From Candidatus Baltobacteraceae bacterium (lineage in GTDB: Bacteria; Vulcanimicrobiota; Vulcanimicrobiia; Vulcanimicrobiales; Vulcanimicrobiaceae): DNA of 64,000 nucleotides. The notes beneath the pieces are model-generated. The model had not been told where the DNA came from and ran no database searches. It saw only the letters and a program-made list of their open reading frames with translations. Below are positions 36,186-44,805 of the stretch, piece after piece. The stretch lies in NCBI GenBank assembly GCA_035502855.1, contig DATJTX010000029.1:1-64000 (forward strand), written 5' to 3'. The position numbers and the translations under genes are program-made. Each line of letters opens with the position of its first letter. Position 1 is the first letter of the stretch.

Positions 36186-39100
36186 ATGACGGGTACCATT
36201 CGGCGGCCGTTCTTTACTGCTATCATTTTGCTCGCGACGATGCTCGGCCAGGAAACATGGGCACTGGCCGGCACCACAGGCGGTTTGAGCGGCACGGTGA
36301 GTTCGGCCGCTACCGGCGCTCCCATTGCCGGCGCCAACGTCGTCGCGAGCGGGGCGTCGCAGGTCGCCAGAACGACGACCGACGCCGCCGGACGATTCAA
36401 TTTTCTTTCCCTTGCCCCGGACACGTACACGGTTAGCGTGTCGAAGGATGGCTACGACCCCGTCTCCGAGGGCGGCGCGACGGTGTTCGCCGACTCGGTG
36501 CAGACGCTCGCGATCGTCATGCAGCCGGCCCTCAAAGAGATCGCGCGTGTGACCTCCAGCGCGGCAGGTAACCTGGTCAAATCGGGTACCACGTCGGACG
36601 TTTACACCGTCAATGCCGCAACGCAGCAGCGCGTCGCGGCAGTCGGCGGCGGCGGGGGCTTGAATAGCGCGTACTCGGCGATCGCCACGATCCCGGGCGC
36701 GTACGTCGCCGGCAATCAAGGCGGTTACTACCAGACCGTCCATATTCGCGGCGGTGACTTCGATCAAGTCGGCTACGAATTCGACGGAGTCCCGATCAAC
36801 CGGTCATTCGACAACTATCCCTCCGGCTCGGCGTCATCGCTCGGACAAGCGGAGGTTCAGGTCTATACCGGCGCTGCACCGTCGAACTCCGAAAGTCAAG
36901 GTCTGGCCGGTTTTATCAACCAGGTGATCAAGTCCGGAACGTATCCGGGCTACGCCAACGCCGATCTCGGCATTGGAGCGCCGGCATTCTACCATCACGC
37001 TTCGGTCGAAGCGGGCGGTGCGACGCCGGACCGTCTGTTTTCGTATTATGCCGGTGTGGGCGGCTATAATCAGAGCCCACGGTACGTAGACAATTACAAC
37101 GGAAGTCCGGCCTACGATTACCTCGGGATCCCGCTCACCGCGACACCGGAAGCGTCGGATCCTAATGTGAACCTCTGGCAACAAGCGCCGTTCAACTATC
37201 TCGAACCGGCGACGCTTTCGGTGCGCGACGTCGTCGTCAACGTGCACTTCGCGTTGCCGCACAAACACGACGGTGGTCGCGACGACGTCCAAGTGCTCTG
37301 GGACAGCGAGGCGATCCTCAACGGCTTCTATCAAAGCCTCGACGACGCTACCCTCGGAAATACGAGTACGGCTTACGGTCAGCCGTATTGGGTCGACGGT
37401 TATGCATACAATTGTCCCGGCAACATCGGGACGACGATGAGTGCCGCGCAAGCCAATGCGAGCGCAAGTTGCGTGAGCCCCTACTACTATCCGAGCGGGC
37501 CGACGCCGCGTTACGCCAACATCCCCGGATTCGCCGACTCGTGTCCTTCCGAGAACACGGTCGGTGCGCCGTGTTCGTTCGTTCCGGCGAATGAACGCGA
37601 TGGATCGGAGAACGATCAGGAGATCCTCAAGGTTCAGTATCAGAAGAACTTCGGCGAAAACGCGTATCTGCGCGTCTACGGTTACACCTACTACAGCGAC
37701 TGGCTGCTAAACGGTCCAAATCTCACCTACGCAGCGCTGGTCGGACCTGGCCTCGGCGACACGGCGCCGGATTACGAGCTGACTTCGCACACGCGCGGCG
37801 TCTCGGCCACCTTCGCCGATCAGATCAACGATGCCAACCTCATCTCGCTGCAAGGGTCGTACACAACCTCCAACGCCATTCGCGACAACAACGAGCAGAT
37901 GCTCAACTTCGCCCTGCAGCCCTACGGTTACGTCGCGGTCAACGCGGCCGATCCATACAGCGGATATTGCTATTCGGGCGCCGGGGGAACCGCTGTCTCG
38001 TGCAACCCGACGCTCGGCGCGCCCCCGGCGCAGTTCGCGACCTGGAGCCAAATCGCGTCCTCTACCGTACCCGCGCTCCCCACGACGTGCGCGGATCCGA
38101 ACGTTGCATCGACCGCATGCACCTACCTATCTGCCGAGAACGGTGAATACGGCTACTACAATCAGGTCACGCCGCAATTCACGGCGCTTTCATTGACCGA
38201 TCAGTTCCGTCCCACCGATAAACTGCTCTTCAACATCGGTGTGCGTGAAAACGAATACCGGTTCGTCGGCCAAAATACGAACGAGGGCCCGGCCCGTCAG
38301 TTCTGGTACAACGCCTACAATCTCGACACGTGCGTATCGAACGGCGTGACCACGGATGTTAGCGCGCTCGGGGTCGCGCCGGGCGACTGCGCCGCGGCGG
38401 GCCAGGCGCAAGCGAGTCTCAACAACGACGTCAACGGCTCGACGCAAACCTTCGACTCCTTCGAACCCCGCTTTGCCTTCACGTACACCCAGAATCCGTA
38501 TACGGTCTGGCGCGGCTCGATCGGTAAGTACTCGCAGCCGCCGGACACGGCGACCGAACAGTACAACACGCTGCAGCTCGACGAACCGTTCACGGTCCTC
38601 GGGCCGGTGTTTTTGCCGTTCGGCCGTACCTCACCGAGCTATCCGATCTATCCACCAACGTCGACCAACGCCGACCTCTCGCTCGAGCATACTTTCAAAG
38701 GTACGGACATCTCGTTCAAGCTCACGCCGTTCTTCCGCCACACCGAGAATCAGCTCCAGAACTTCTTCCTGAATCAAGCGGAAGGGTTCATCTCGGAGCT
38801 GAACGTGGGCGCGCAGAGCAGCCGCGGCGTCGAGTTCCAACTGCAGAAGGGTGATTTCAGCCGAAACGGCCTCTCGGGACTTCTCTCCTTCGCCTACACG
38901 TACTCGACGATCAAGTACCAGACCCTGGGCAACGGCCAAACCATCATCACGCCCCTCAACGCGGGTATCGCACAATACAACGCGTACACGAGTGCGTGCG
39001 CAAACCCGGCCAATGCAGGCAAGACGCAGTACGGCCAGGCTGTTTGCGGAAGCACGATGAGCGGTGTGGCCGCCGCGCCGTGCTACACTGCGGCCGGGGC

Positions 39101-39866
39101 GCCCGACCCGGCATGTGCGGCCGGCGATTACGGCAACCCCTACTGGGACGCACCGCTGCAGCCGTTGATCAACCCAAATCAGTCATTCCCGACCTACGAC
39201 ATCTTCCCGGCGGGAATCGGAACCTCGGCTTCGGCTTTCGGTGCTCCCTACGTTGCAACCATCGTGCTCAACTACAAGCACGATAAGTGGGCGGTGACGC
39301 CGTCACTGCAATTCCAGGCCGGGACGCGCTATGGCGCGCCGAACACGACGCCGGGGCTTGCTCCCGACGAGTGCGCAGGCGTCTTCGGCACGGGCGCCGA
39401 TCCGCGCTATCCCTACGGAAACCCGTCGACCGGCACGGTCGACTATTCGACGTGCGACACGGGCGACAACATCACGATTCCCGACCCGTACACGCACCAG
39501 TTCGATCCGCTTGGGTCGTTCATCCAGCCCAGTCAGATGATGCTCAACTTGCAGCTCAGTTACGACCTCTCGCCGCGCGTCACGGTCATCGCCGACTTGA
39601 CCAACATCGTCAACGCGTGCTTCGGCGGGAGCAAGGAAGCCTGGACGAGTCCGAACGGAAATTTCTGCAGCTATGGCGTCGTCGGCGACGGACTCGTTGC
39701 GCCGATCGTTCCGGCAGGCGGGAATACCTACAATCCCGGCGATACGGTTCAACCGTTCCTTCAGTATCCATACGAACCGTCGCTCGGACCGTTCGACATC
39801 TCCGGTCTGAACACGACGACAAAACAGCCGTTCCAAATCTACGTCGAGGCGCTGCTCAAACTGTAG
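36186..39866 (+). CDS. TonB-dependent receptor with N-terminal carboxypeptidase-regulatory-like domain
   Basis: A 1226-residue outer-membrane protein. Signal peptide (MTGTIRRPFFTAIILLATML) is followed by a CarboxypepD_reg-like beta-sandwich (about 30-110: GTVSSAATGAPIAGANV, DAAGRFNFLSLAPDTYTV), a plug domain (VHIRGGDFDQVGYEFDGVPI) and a long beta-barrel with aromatic-rich strands to the C-terminus. Extracellular loops contain many cysteine pairs (for example in the 37440-37580 and 38000-38120 segments). It imports a large ligand using TonB energy; the substrate is unknown and no exbBD/tonB is adjacent. The ATG was chosen by its aggagg site. Confidence 0.88.
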   Translation: MTGTIRRPFFTAIILLATMLGQETWALAGTTGGLSGTVSSAATGAPIAGANVVASGASQVARTTTDAAGRFNFLSLAPDTYTVSVSKDGYDPVSEGGATVFADSVQTLAIVMQPALKEIARVTSSAAGNLVKSGTTSDVYTVNAATQQRVAAVGGGGGLNSAYSAIATIPGAYVAGNQGGYYQTVHIRGGDFDQVGYEFDGVPINRSFDNYPSGSASSLGQAEVQVYTGAAPSNSESQGLAGFINQVIKSGTYPGYANADLGIGAPAFYHHASVEAGGATPDRLFSYYAGVGGYNQSPRYVDNYNGSPAYDYLGIPLTATPEASDPNVNLWQQAPFNYLEPATLSVRDVVVNVHFALPHKHDGGRDDVQVLWDSEAILNGFYQSLDDATLGNTSTAYGQPYWVDGYAYNCPGNIGTTMSAAQANASASCVSPYYYPSGPTPRYANIPGFADSCPSENTVGAPCSFVPANERDGSENDQEILKVQYQKNFGENAYLRVYGYTYYSDWLLNGPNLTYAALVGPGLGDTAPDYELTSHTRGVSATFADQINDANLISLQGSYTTSNAIRDNNEQMLNFALQPYGYVAVNAADPYSGYCYSGAGGTAVSCNPTLGAPPAQFATWSQIASSTVPALPTTCADPNVASTACTYLSAENGEYGYYNQVTPQFTALSLTDQFRPTDKLLFNIGVRENEYRFVGQNTNEGPARQFWYNAYNLDTCVSNGVTTDVSALGVAPGDCAAAGQAQASLNNDVNGSTQTFDSFEPRFAFTYTQNPYTVWRGSIGKYSQPPDTATEQYNTLQLDEPFTVLGPVFLPFGRTSPSYPIYPPTSTNADLSLEHTFKGTDISFKLTPFFRHTENQLQNFFLNQAEGFISELNVGAQSSRGVEFQLQKGDFSRNGLSGLLSFAYTYSTIKYQTLGNGQTIITPLNAGIAQYNAYTSACANPANAGKTQYGQAVCGSTMSGVAAAPCYTAAGAPDPACAAGDYGNPYWDAPLQPLINPNQSFPTYDIFPAGIGTSASAFGAPYVATIVLNYKHDKWAVTPSLQFQAGTRYGAPNTTPGLAPDECAGVFGTGADPRYPYGNPSTGTVDYSTCDTGDNITIPDPYTHQFDPLGSFIQPSQMMLNLQLSYDLSPRVTVIADLTNIVNACFGGSKEAWTSPNGNFCSYGVVGDGLVAPIVPAGGNTYNPGDTVQPFLQYPYEPSLGPFDISGLNTTTKQPFQIYVEALLKL

Positions 39867-39895
39867 CGCCGGCTACCGGCGCGCGTCGTGCTCCG

Positions 39896-41479
39896 TTAAT
39901 CGCGGAGCATGGCGCGCGCTGCATTCCAACCCGGCGCTCCCATCACGCCGCCGCCCGGATGCGCGGCGGCACCGCACATGTAGAGATTCTTCACCGGCGT
40001 CTTGTAGTTCGCATAGCCGGGTACGGGACGCAGCGCGTAGAGATTGTGCAGCGGCATCGTGCCTTGAAAGATGTTGCCGCCCGTCAAACCGAACGTCTCT
40101 TCGATGTCGACCGGGCTGAGGATCCGCCGGTCGATCACCGACGAGGTGAATCCCGGCGCATAGCGCTCGACGATCGCGAAACAGCGATCGGCAAATTCGT
40201 TTTTGATCGCCTCCGTCCAGGGGCCGTCCTTCAGTCTATAGGGCGCGTACTGCACGAACATCGACATGAGATGTTTCCCGGGCGGTGCGATCGTTGGGTC
40301 GAGCGAGGACGGTAGACAGCATTCGACGACCGGCTCCTTCGAGGGACGGCCGTATTTCGCGTCGTCGTAGGCGCGCTCGATAAAGTCCTGATCGGGGCAG
40401 AAGTGCACGGTGCCGTGATGCTGCGGTCCCGGCTGGTGGCCGGGCAACGCGGTGAAACTCGGCAGACGCTCGAGCGCGACGTTGATCTTCACCGACGCGC
40501 TGTCGTACGAGATGCGCGCGACCGCTTCGCGGAAGGCCGGGGGCAACGTTGCCGGATCGAGCAGCCGCTCGAAGGTCAGATGCATGTCGACGCCGCTGGC
40601 GATTTTTTTCGCGCGATATTCGTCGCCGCTGCGCAAGGCAACGCCAACCGCGGTGCGGTTCTTGAGAAGAATCTTTGCGACTTCGGCGTCGGTCTTGATC
40701 TCGACGCCAAGGTCTCGCGCCGCGCTTGCCAGCGCTTGCGTCAGACCGCCCATACCGCCGCGCACGTACGCCCACACGCCCTTCTTGCCGTTCGTCTCGC
40801 CCATCACGTGATGGAAGAGCACGTACGCGGTGCCCGGCATCGAGGGCGCCATGAACGCGCCGATGATCGCGTCGGTTGCGAGCGTACCTTTGAGCTCCTC
40901 GCTCTCGAACCAGCGATCGAGGATCGGACGCGCTGCGCCGCTGAGCATTTCGACCGCCTCGTTCATCGCCGGACCCATCTTTTGCAGCGAGCGTCCCATC
41001 CTGCCGAGGTTCACCAGATCGCCGAGCGCCGGATGCAGCACGTTGGGCGGGATCTGGGTCAGGGTCGGTTCGATCACGGAGGCGACGCGCTGCAACATCG
41101 CTTCATAGCGTGCAAACGCGTCCGCGTCTTTCCGGCTGAACTTGGCGATCTCGTCGATATCGCGTGCGAGACCGCGTCCGAGCATGAGGTAGCGGCCGTC
41201 GATAAAGGGTGTGAACGAGGCTGGATCGCGCTCGATCGCTTCGAAGCCGTAGCGATTCAGATCGAGATCCCGCACGATTTCCGGCCGGAAGAGACTATTG
41301 ACGTAGGCTGCGGTCGAGACTTTGAACCCGGGAAATGTTTCTTCGGTCACGCAGGCGCCGCCGACGATGTAGCGGCGTTCGACCACGAGCACGCGCCGCT
41401 TCGCGCGTGCAAGATAGCACGCCGTCACCAGGCCGTTGTGACCGCCGCCGATCACGATCGCATCATAGGTTCTGGGCAT
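39896..41479 (-). CDS. FAD-dependent oxidoreductase, phytoene desaturase/PYROXD2-like
   Basis: A 527-residue flavoprotein. The N-terminal dinucleotide motif YDAIVIGGGHNGLVTA is followed by a glutamate-ended strand (LVVERR) and GGACVTEE; the C-terminal MCGAAAHPGGGVMGAPGWNAA is typical of the carotenoid-desaturase/PYROXD2 family. The substrate is not known; despite the similarity there is no phytoene synthase in the window. The start MPRTYDA was set by the FAD motif. It is convergent with the TonB receptor and divergent from a GNAT gene. Confidence 0.85.
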   Translation of the reverse strand: MPRTYDAIVIGGGHNGLVTACYLARAKRRVLVVERRYIVGGACVTEETFPGFKVSTAAYVNSLFRPEIVRDLDLNRYGFEAIERDPASFTPFIDGRYLMLGRGLARDIDEIAKFSRKDADAFARYEAMLQRVASVIEPTLTQIPPNVLHPALGDLVNLGRMGRSLQKMGPAMNEAVEMLSGAARPILDRWFESEELKGTLATDAIIGAFMAPSMPGTAYVLFHHVMGETNGKKGVWAYVRGGMGGLTQALASAARDLGVEIKTDAEVAKILLKNRTAVGVALRSGDEYRAKKIASGVDMHLTFERLLDPATLPPAFREAVARISYDSASVKINVALERLPSFTALPGHQPGPQHHGTVHFCPDQDFIERAYDDAKYGRPSKEPVVECCLPSSLDPTIAPPGKHLMSMFVQYAPYRLKDGPWTEAIKNEFADRCFAIVERYAPGFTSSVIDRRILSPVDIEETFGLTGGNIFQGTMPLHNLYALRPVPGYANYKTPVKNLYMCGAAAHPGGGVMGAPGWNAARAMLRD

Positions 41480-41534
41480 CGGGCGGTCTTTGGTCGGGCG
41501 GGAAAGCGGCCCCTCCGGGCGGTAATTCGCCGCC

Positions 41535-41993
41535 ATGAACACAACCATCGACGTCACCGTGCGCCGTGCCCGTTCCGATGACATCGAACAGCTGCTGCCG
41601 CTGGTTCGCTCCTACCGCGTCTTTTACGGGCAGGAGCCGGACGCGGCGAGCGAACGCCGGTTCGTCGCAAAGCACCTGCGCGACGCGACCAGCACCGTGT
41701 TCGTAGCGAACGCCGGCGGCGAAACGGTTGGATTCGTGCAGATCTTCGAGTCGTGGAGCACCGTGCGCCTCGCCCCGGTATTGATCTTGGAAGATCTCTT
41801 CGTCGAGCCGGGTTGGCGCAAGCGCGGAATCGCGCGGTCGTTGATCGGCGCCGCGCTCGCGTACGCGCGCGAGAACGGCGCCGCGGCAATGTTTCTCGAG
41901 ACGGCCGCCGAGAACCAACGCGCGCAGAGCGTCTACGAGCGAGCCGGATGGCTGCGCGAGCGCATCTTCGTGAAATTCAACGCGCCCTTGTAA
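41535..41993 (+). CDS. GNAT family N-acetyltransferase
   Basis: A 152-residue GNAT. The acetyl-CoA binding motif appears as LFVEPGWRKRGIARSLIGAA, followed by a C-terminal segment ENQRAQSVYERAGW typical of the family. Substrate unknown. It ends 73 bases before the tRNA cluster. Confidence 0.88.
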   Translation: MNTTIDVTVRRARSDDIEQLLPLVRSYRVFYGQEPDAASERRFVAKHLRDATSTVFVANAGGETVGFVQIFESWSTVRLAPVLILEDLFVEPGWRKRGIARSLIGAALAYARENGAAAMFLETAAENQRAQSVYERAGWLRERIFVKFNAPL

Positions 41994-42066
41994 TAAGGGT
42001 CGGGTCCGTCCTTGCGAGGACTCGGGGCCCGTGGTATCGTACCGTCGTTAGCCGTGCTTGAGACGT

Positions 42067-42154
42067 GGGTCGGTGGTCGAGTGGTTAATGGCACCGGACT
42101 GTAAATTCGGCGCGCGAAAGCGCTACGCTGGTTCAAATCCAGCCCGGCCCACCA
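42067..42154 (+). tRNA. tRNA-Tyr (GTA)
   Basis: Acceptor gggtcgg pairs with ccggccc (one G-U), anticodon loop ctgtaaa reads GTA, and the T arm is gctgg-ttcaaat-ccagc. A long variable arm (gcgcgaaagcgc) is normal for tRNA-Tyr. CCA is encoded. Confidence 0.95.
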
Positions 42155-42174
42155 TTTTGTCTTGTGCGTGACGC

Positions 42175-42248
42175 GCGGGCGTTGCATAGTGGTAGTGCTT
42201 CTGCCTTCCAAGCAGACAGCGCGGGTTCGATTCCCGCCGCCCGCTCCA
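42175..42248 (+). tRNA. tRNA-Gly (TCC)
   Basis: Acceptor gcgggcg pairs with cgcccgc, anticodon loop cttccaa reads TCC, CCA encoded. Twenty bases after tRNA-Tyr. Confidence 0.95.
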
Positions 42249-42272
42249 GACGGTTCGATCGTGCCGGTAAGC

Positions 42273-42347
42273 GCCGTCGTAGCTCAGTGGTAGAGCATTT
42301 CCTTGGTAAGGAAAAGGCCACGAGTTCAATCCTCGTCGACGGCTCCA
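42273..42347 (+). tRNA. tRNA-Thr (GGT)
   Basis: Acceptor gccgtcg pairs with cgacggc, anticodon stem tttcc/ggaaa with loop ttggtaa reads GGT, ordinary short variable loop, CCA encoded. The Tyr-Gly-Thr order is the one that precedes tuf in many bacteria, but no tuf follows. Confidence 0.95.
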
Positions 42348-42353
42348 CTTCAA

Positions 42354-42381
42354 GAAAGCCTCGCTCGCTTGCGAGGCTTTC
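42354..42381 (+). terminator. Terminator of the tRNA Tyr-Gly-Thr cluster
   Basis: Perfect 11-base stem gaaagcctcgc/gcgaggctttc with a six-base loop, followed by a pyrimidine-rich run, starting seven bases after the last tRNA. Confidence 0.85.
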
Positions 42382-42456
42382 CTCTACTTCTTGGGCCGCA
42401 AGTCCTAACGGGACCGGGTAAATCGACTTTAGAGACGGCCATCGGCATTCGCTACG

Positions 42457-43254
42457 ATGCCAGGGATGAGCAAGAACCGCCTCCGCTTCGGGCTCGCCGC
42501 CGTCCTCGCTATTGCCGTTCCCGTCACGTTCGTCGCCTGCGGCGGCGGCGGTGGCGGATCGACACCGCCCGCACCGGCCGCGAGTTCGGCGCCGACTGCC
42601 ACACCGCTGCCGACACCGACGCCGACGCCGCCAGGCGCTTCGTCCTCTACGATCGAGACCTCGCAAGGAAGCGTGAGCGGTCAGACCGGCATGTTCACGC
42701 CCTCGCAGGGCGACACATCAACCGGGGGTCAGGGCTCGCCAGTCGACGGCATCACGTGCGACCCGACGATGTCGAACAACTACCACATCCACGTCTACCT
42801 TGGAATTTACGTGAACGGTCAACAAGCGGCGCTGCCGATCGCGATCGGCATGGAGAACCCCGGACCGCCCGATGATGGATTCATCGACACCGCGACCTGC
42901 TTCTATCACATCCACACGCACGACTCGAGCGGCATCGTCCATGTCGAAGATCCCGATCCGAACAACATTCCGATCACGGGCACGATGTATACGGTGCAAA
43001 ACATTCTCGATGTCTGGGGCATCACCGCGGACTCGAATCACTTCGGCCCGTTCACCGGCCCGGTTCGCGTTTTTACCAGCGGTCAAGTCTACCGGGGCGA
43101 TAGCAACAACGGTCTGGTTCCGGCAACCGATCTCACATTCTACGGGACGAACCCGGTGACGGTGCCCCTGTACTCACACGAAGTGATCGACGTCGAAATC
43201 GGCCCAACGTGGCCGACGACGCTCCCGAACGTCAGTTTTTACCTGGAATATTAG
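42457..43254 (+). CDS. Secreted lipoprotein with His-rich segments, function unknown
   Basis: A 265-residue protein with a lipoprotein signal peptide: hydrophobic segment then lipobox FVAC, cysteine C28, followed by a poly-glycine and a Pro/Thr-rich linker (30-65). The mature domain has two cysteines and clustered histidines (NNYHIHVYLG, CFYHIHTHDSSGIVHVEDP), which could bind a metal. I do not recognise the family. A second ATG at 42466 is an alternative start. It is probably anchored in a membrane facing the periplasm or the surface. Confidence 0.75.
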   Translation: MPGMSKNRLRFGLAAVLAIAVPVTFVACGGGGGGSTPPAPAASSAPTATPLPTPTPTPPGASSSTIETSQGSVSGQTGMFTPSQGDTSTGGQGSPVDGITCDPTMSNNYHIHVYLGIYVNGQQAALPIAIGMENPGPPDDGFIDTATCFYHIHTHDSSGIVHVEDPDPNNIPITGTMYTVQNILDVWGITADSNHFGPFTGPVRVFTSGQVYRGDSNNGLVPATDLTFYGTNPVTVPLYSHEVIDVEIGPTWPTTLPNVSFYLEY

Positions 43255-43263
43255 ACGCTCGCG

Positions 43264-44151
43264 CTAGCCGTTGTTCTTCAGGATCGTGACGATTTCGCCG
43301 AGAACACGATCCGCGTCGCCCGGCGCGGGTTGGCAGGTTCCCGCACCCGTGTGTCCGCCCCCGCCGTACTGAGCCATCATGTCGCCGATGCTCGTCTTAC
43401 AATCGCGCTTGAGAATATTGTGACCCACTTGGATCGAGACGAACTCGTTGTTGCGTCCGTCGGCTACACGCGCTGAAACGTTCGCGCTGGGGAAAAGGTC
43501 GTAGATCAGAAAGCGATTGCCGCTGGGAAGGTTCTTGCGCCCGCGCACGTCGGTGATCACGACGTTGCCGTCTTGCCGTGAGGTTTCCTTGAGATGCTCG
43601 AGAAACGCGGGCTCTTCGGCTTTGAGGCGATCGACCTGCTTGCGAACCTGCGGATCTTGCAGAATCTGATCGACGGTTTGTGCTTTCGCCAGGCTCATCA
43701 AGTGGCGGAAGTATTCTTTGAACGCGCCCAGGCCGCTGCGCGGATCGAGCGTGTATCCGACCAGGATCCAACCCTTCGGATCGACGATGTCGTCACGCGT
43801 CAGCAGCGCGGCATCGAGGCGGTCGGTCGCATCGAGAAGATCGGCGAATCTGTCGAACCGATCGGATTTGTAGTGATCGGCGATCACGCGGGCGGCGCTG
43901 GGCGCGATCTCGAAGTTGCCGCGCATCTCGGGATTCCAGGCCGCGTCCGACTGGCTGACATGGTGGTCGAACCACAGTCCGGCGCGCTCGTCGTACGGCA
44001 GATTGGCGAGGATGTCGTGGTCGGTAACGGCGACTTTGCCGTCCTGCACGTCCTTTGGATGGGCAAACTCGATCTCGTCGATCGCTTCGACCTCTTGCAG
44101 AAGGATGGCCGAGGTGAGTCCATCGAGGTCGGCACGGGTGATCAGTCGCAT
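43264..44151 (-). CDS. DHH family phosphoesterase
   Basis: A 295-residue protein with DHH-family motifs: DLDGLTSAI at the N-terminus, TDHDI, FDHH, and a C-terminal GGGGHTGAG of the DHHA1 type. Such enzymes hydrolyse phosphodiester bonds in oligoribonucleotides, cyclic dinucleotides or pAp. The first motif has DLDG, not the usual DxDG-DHH of NrnA, so the exact substrate is open. The start MRLITRADLDG fits the family; the longer frame overlaps msrB on the other strand. Confidence 0.85.
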   Translation of the reverse strand: MRLITRADLDGLTSAILLQEVEAIDEIEFAHPKDVQDGKVAVTDHDILANLPYDERAGLWFDHHVSQSDAAWNPEMRGNFEIAPSAARVIADHYKSDRFDRFADLLDATDRLDAALLTRDDIVDPKGWILVGYTLDPRSGLGAFKEYFRHLMSLAKAQTVDQILQDPQVRKQVDRLKAEEPAFLEHLKETSRQDGNVVITDVRGRKNLPSGNRFLIYDLFPSANVSARVADGRNNEFVSIQVGHNILKRDCKTSIGDMMAQYGGGGHTGAGTCQPAPGDADRVLGEIVTILKNNG

Positions 44152-44247
44152 AGCGATTCCTCCGGGCGCGAAGCGGTCGTAGGCAAGGGAGCGCTTCTTA
44201 TCGCGCGACGCATCCGTCCCCTGCCCTCGAGCGTTCTTTAGAATGCG

Positions 44248-44655
44248 ATGAAACACGAAGGCAATCCCGAGGTGGTCAAGAGCGAAGCGAAATGGCGCGA
44301 GGAACTCGGCCCCGAGCGCTATGCGATTTTGCGCGAAGCCGGCACCGAACGTCCGTTCACCGGCTCGTTGCTCAACCTGCGGGAAGACGGCACGTACGTC
44401 TGTGGAGGCTGCCAAAACGAGCTCTTTTCGGCCGATGCGAAATTCGACTCGCACTGCGGCTGGCCGTCGTTCACGCACCCGCGCGAGCAGCAGAACGTGC
44501 GTCTGCTCGACGACTCTAGCCACGGCATGCATCGCGTCGAAGTGCGCTGCGCGCGCTGCGACTCACATCTCGGCCATGTTTTTGACGACGGTCCCGGTCC
44601 GCGCGGGACGCGGTACTGCATCAACTCGCTTTCACTCGACTTCAAGAAGACGTAG
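44248..44655 (+). CDS. msrB: Peptide-methionine (R)-S-oxide reductase
   Basis: A 135-residue MsrB that reduces methionine-R-sulfoxide in proteins. Zinc-binding pairs CGGC and CARC and the resolving/catalytic region RYCINSL (catalytic C124) are present, with FDSHCGWPSF. It is divergent from the DHH gene. No msrA is adjacent. Confidence 0.95.
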   Translation: MKHEGNPEVVKSEAKWREELGPERYAILREAGTERPFTGSLLNLREDGTYVCGGCQNELFSADAKFDSHCGWPSFTHPREQQNVRLLDDSSHGMHRVEVRCARCDSHLGHVFDDGPGPRGTRYCINSLSLDFKKT

Positions 44656-44805
44656 GACCCACCGGCGACCGGGCCACGGCCCGGGCCATTAGGGGATCGT
44701 AGTACATTTTTTACGATTCGTTACGAGAAACGGCGCCGCATCACGGCGGAGTTCGTCCCGAAGCGAGCGAACCATGGGCCTAAAGTCCTTAGGAGCTCGC
44801 CGACT

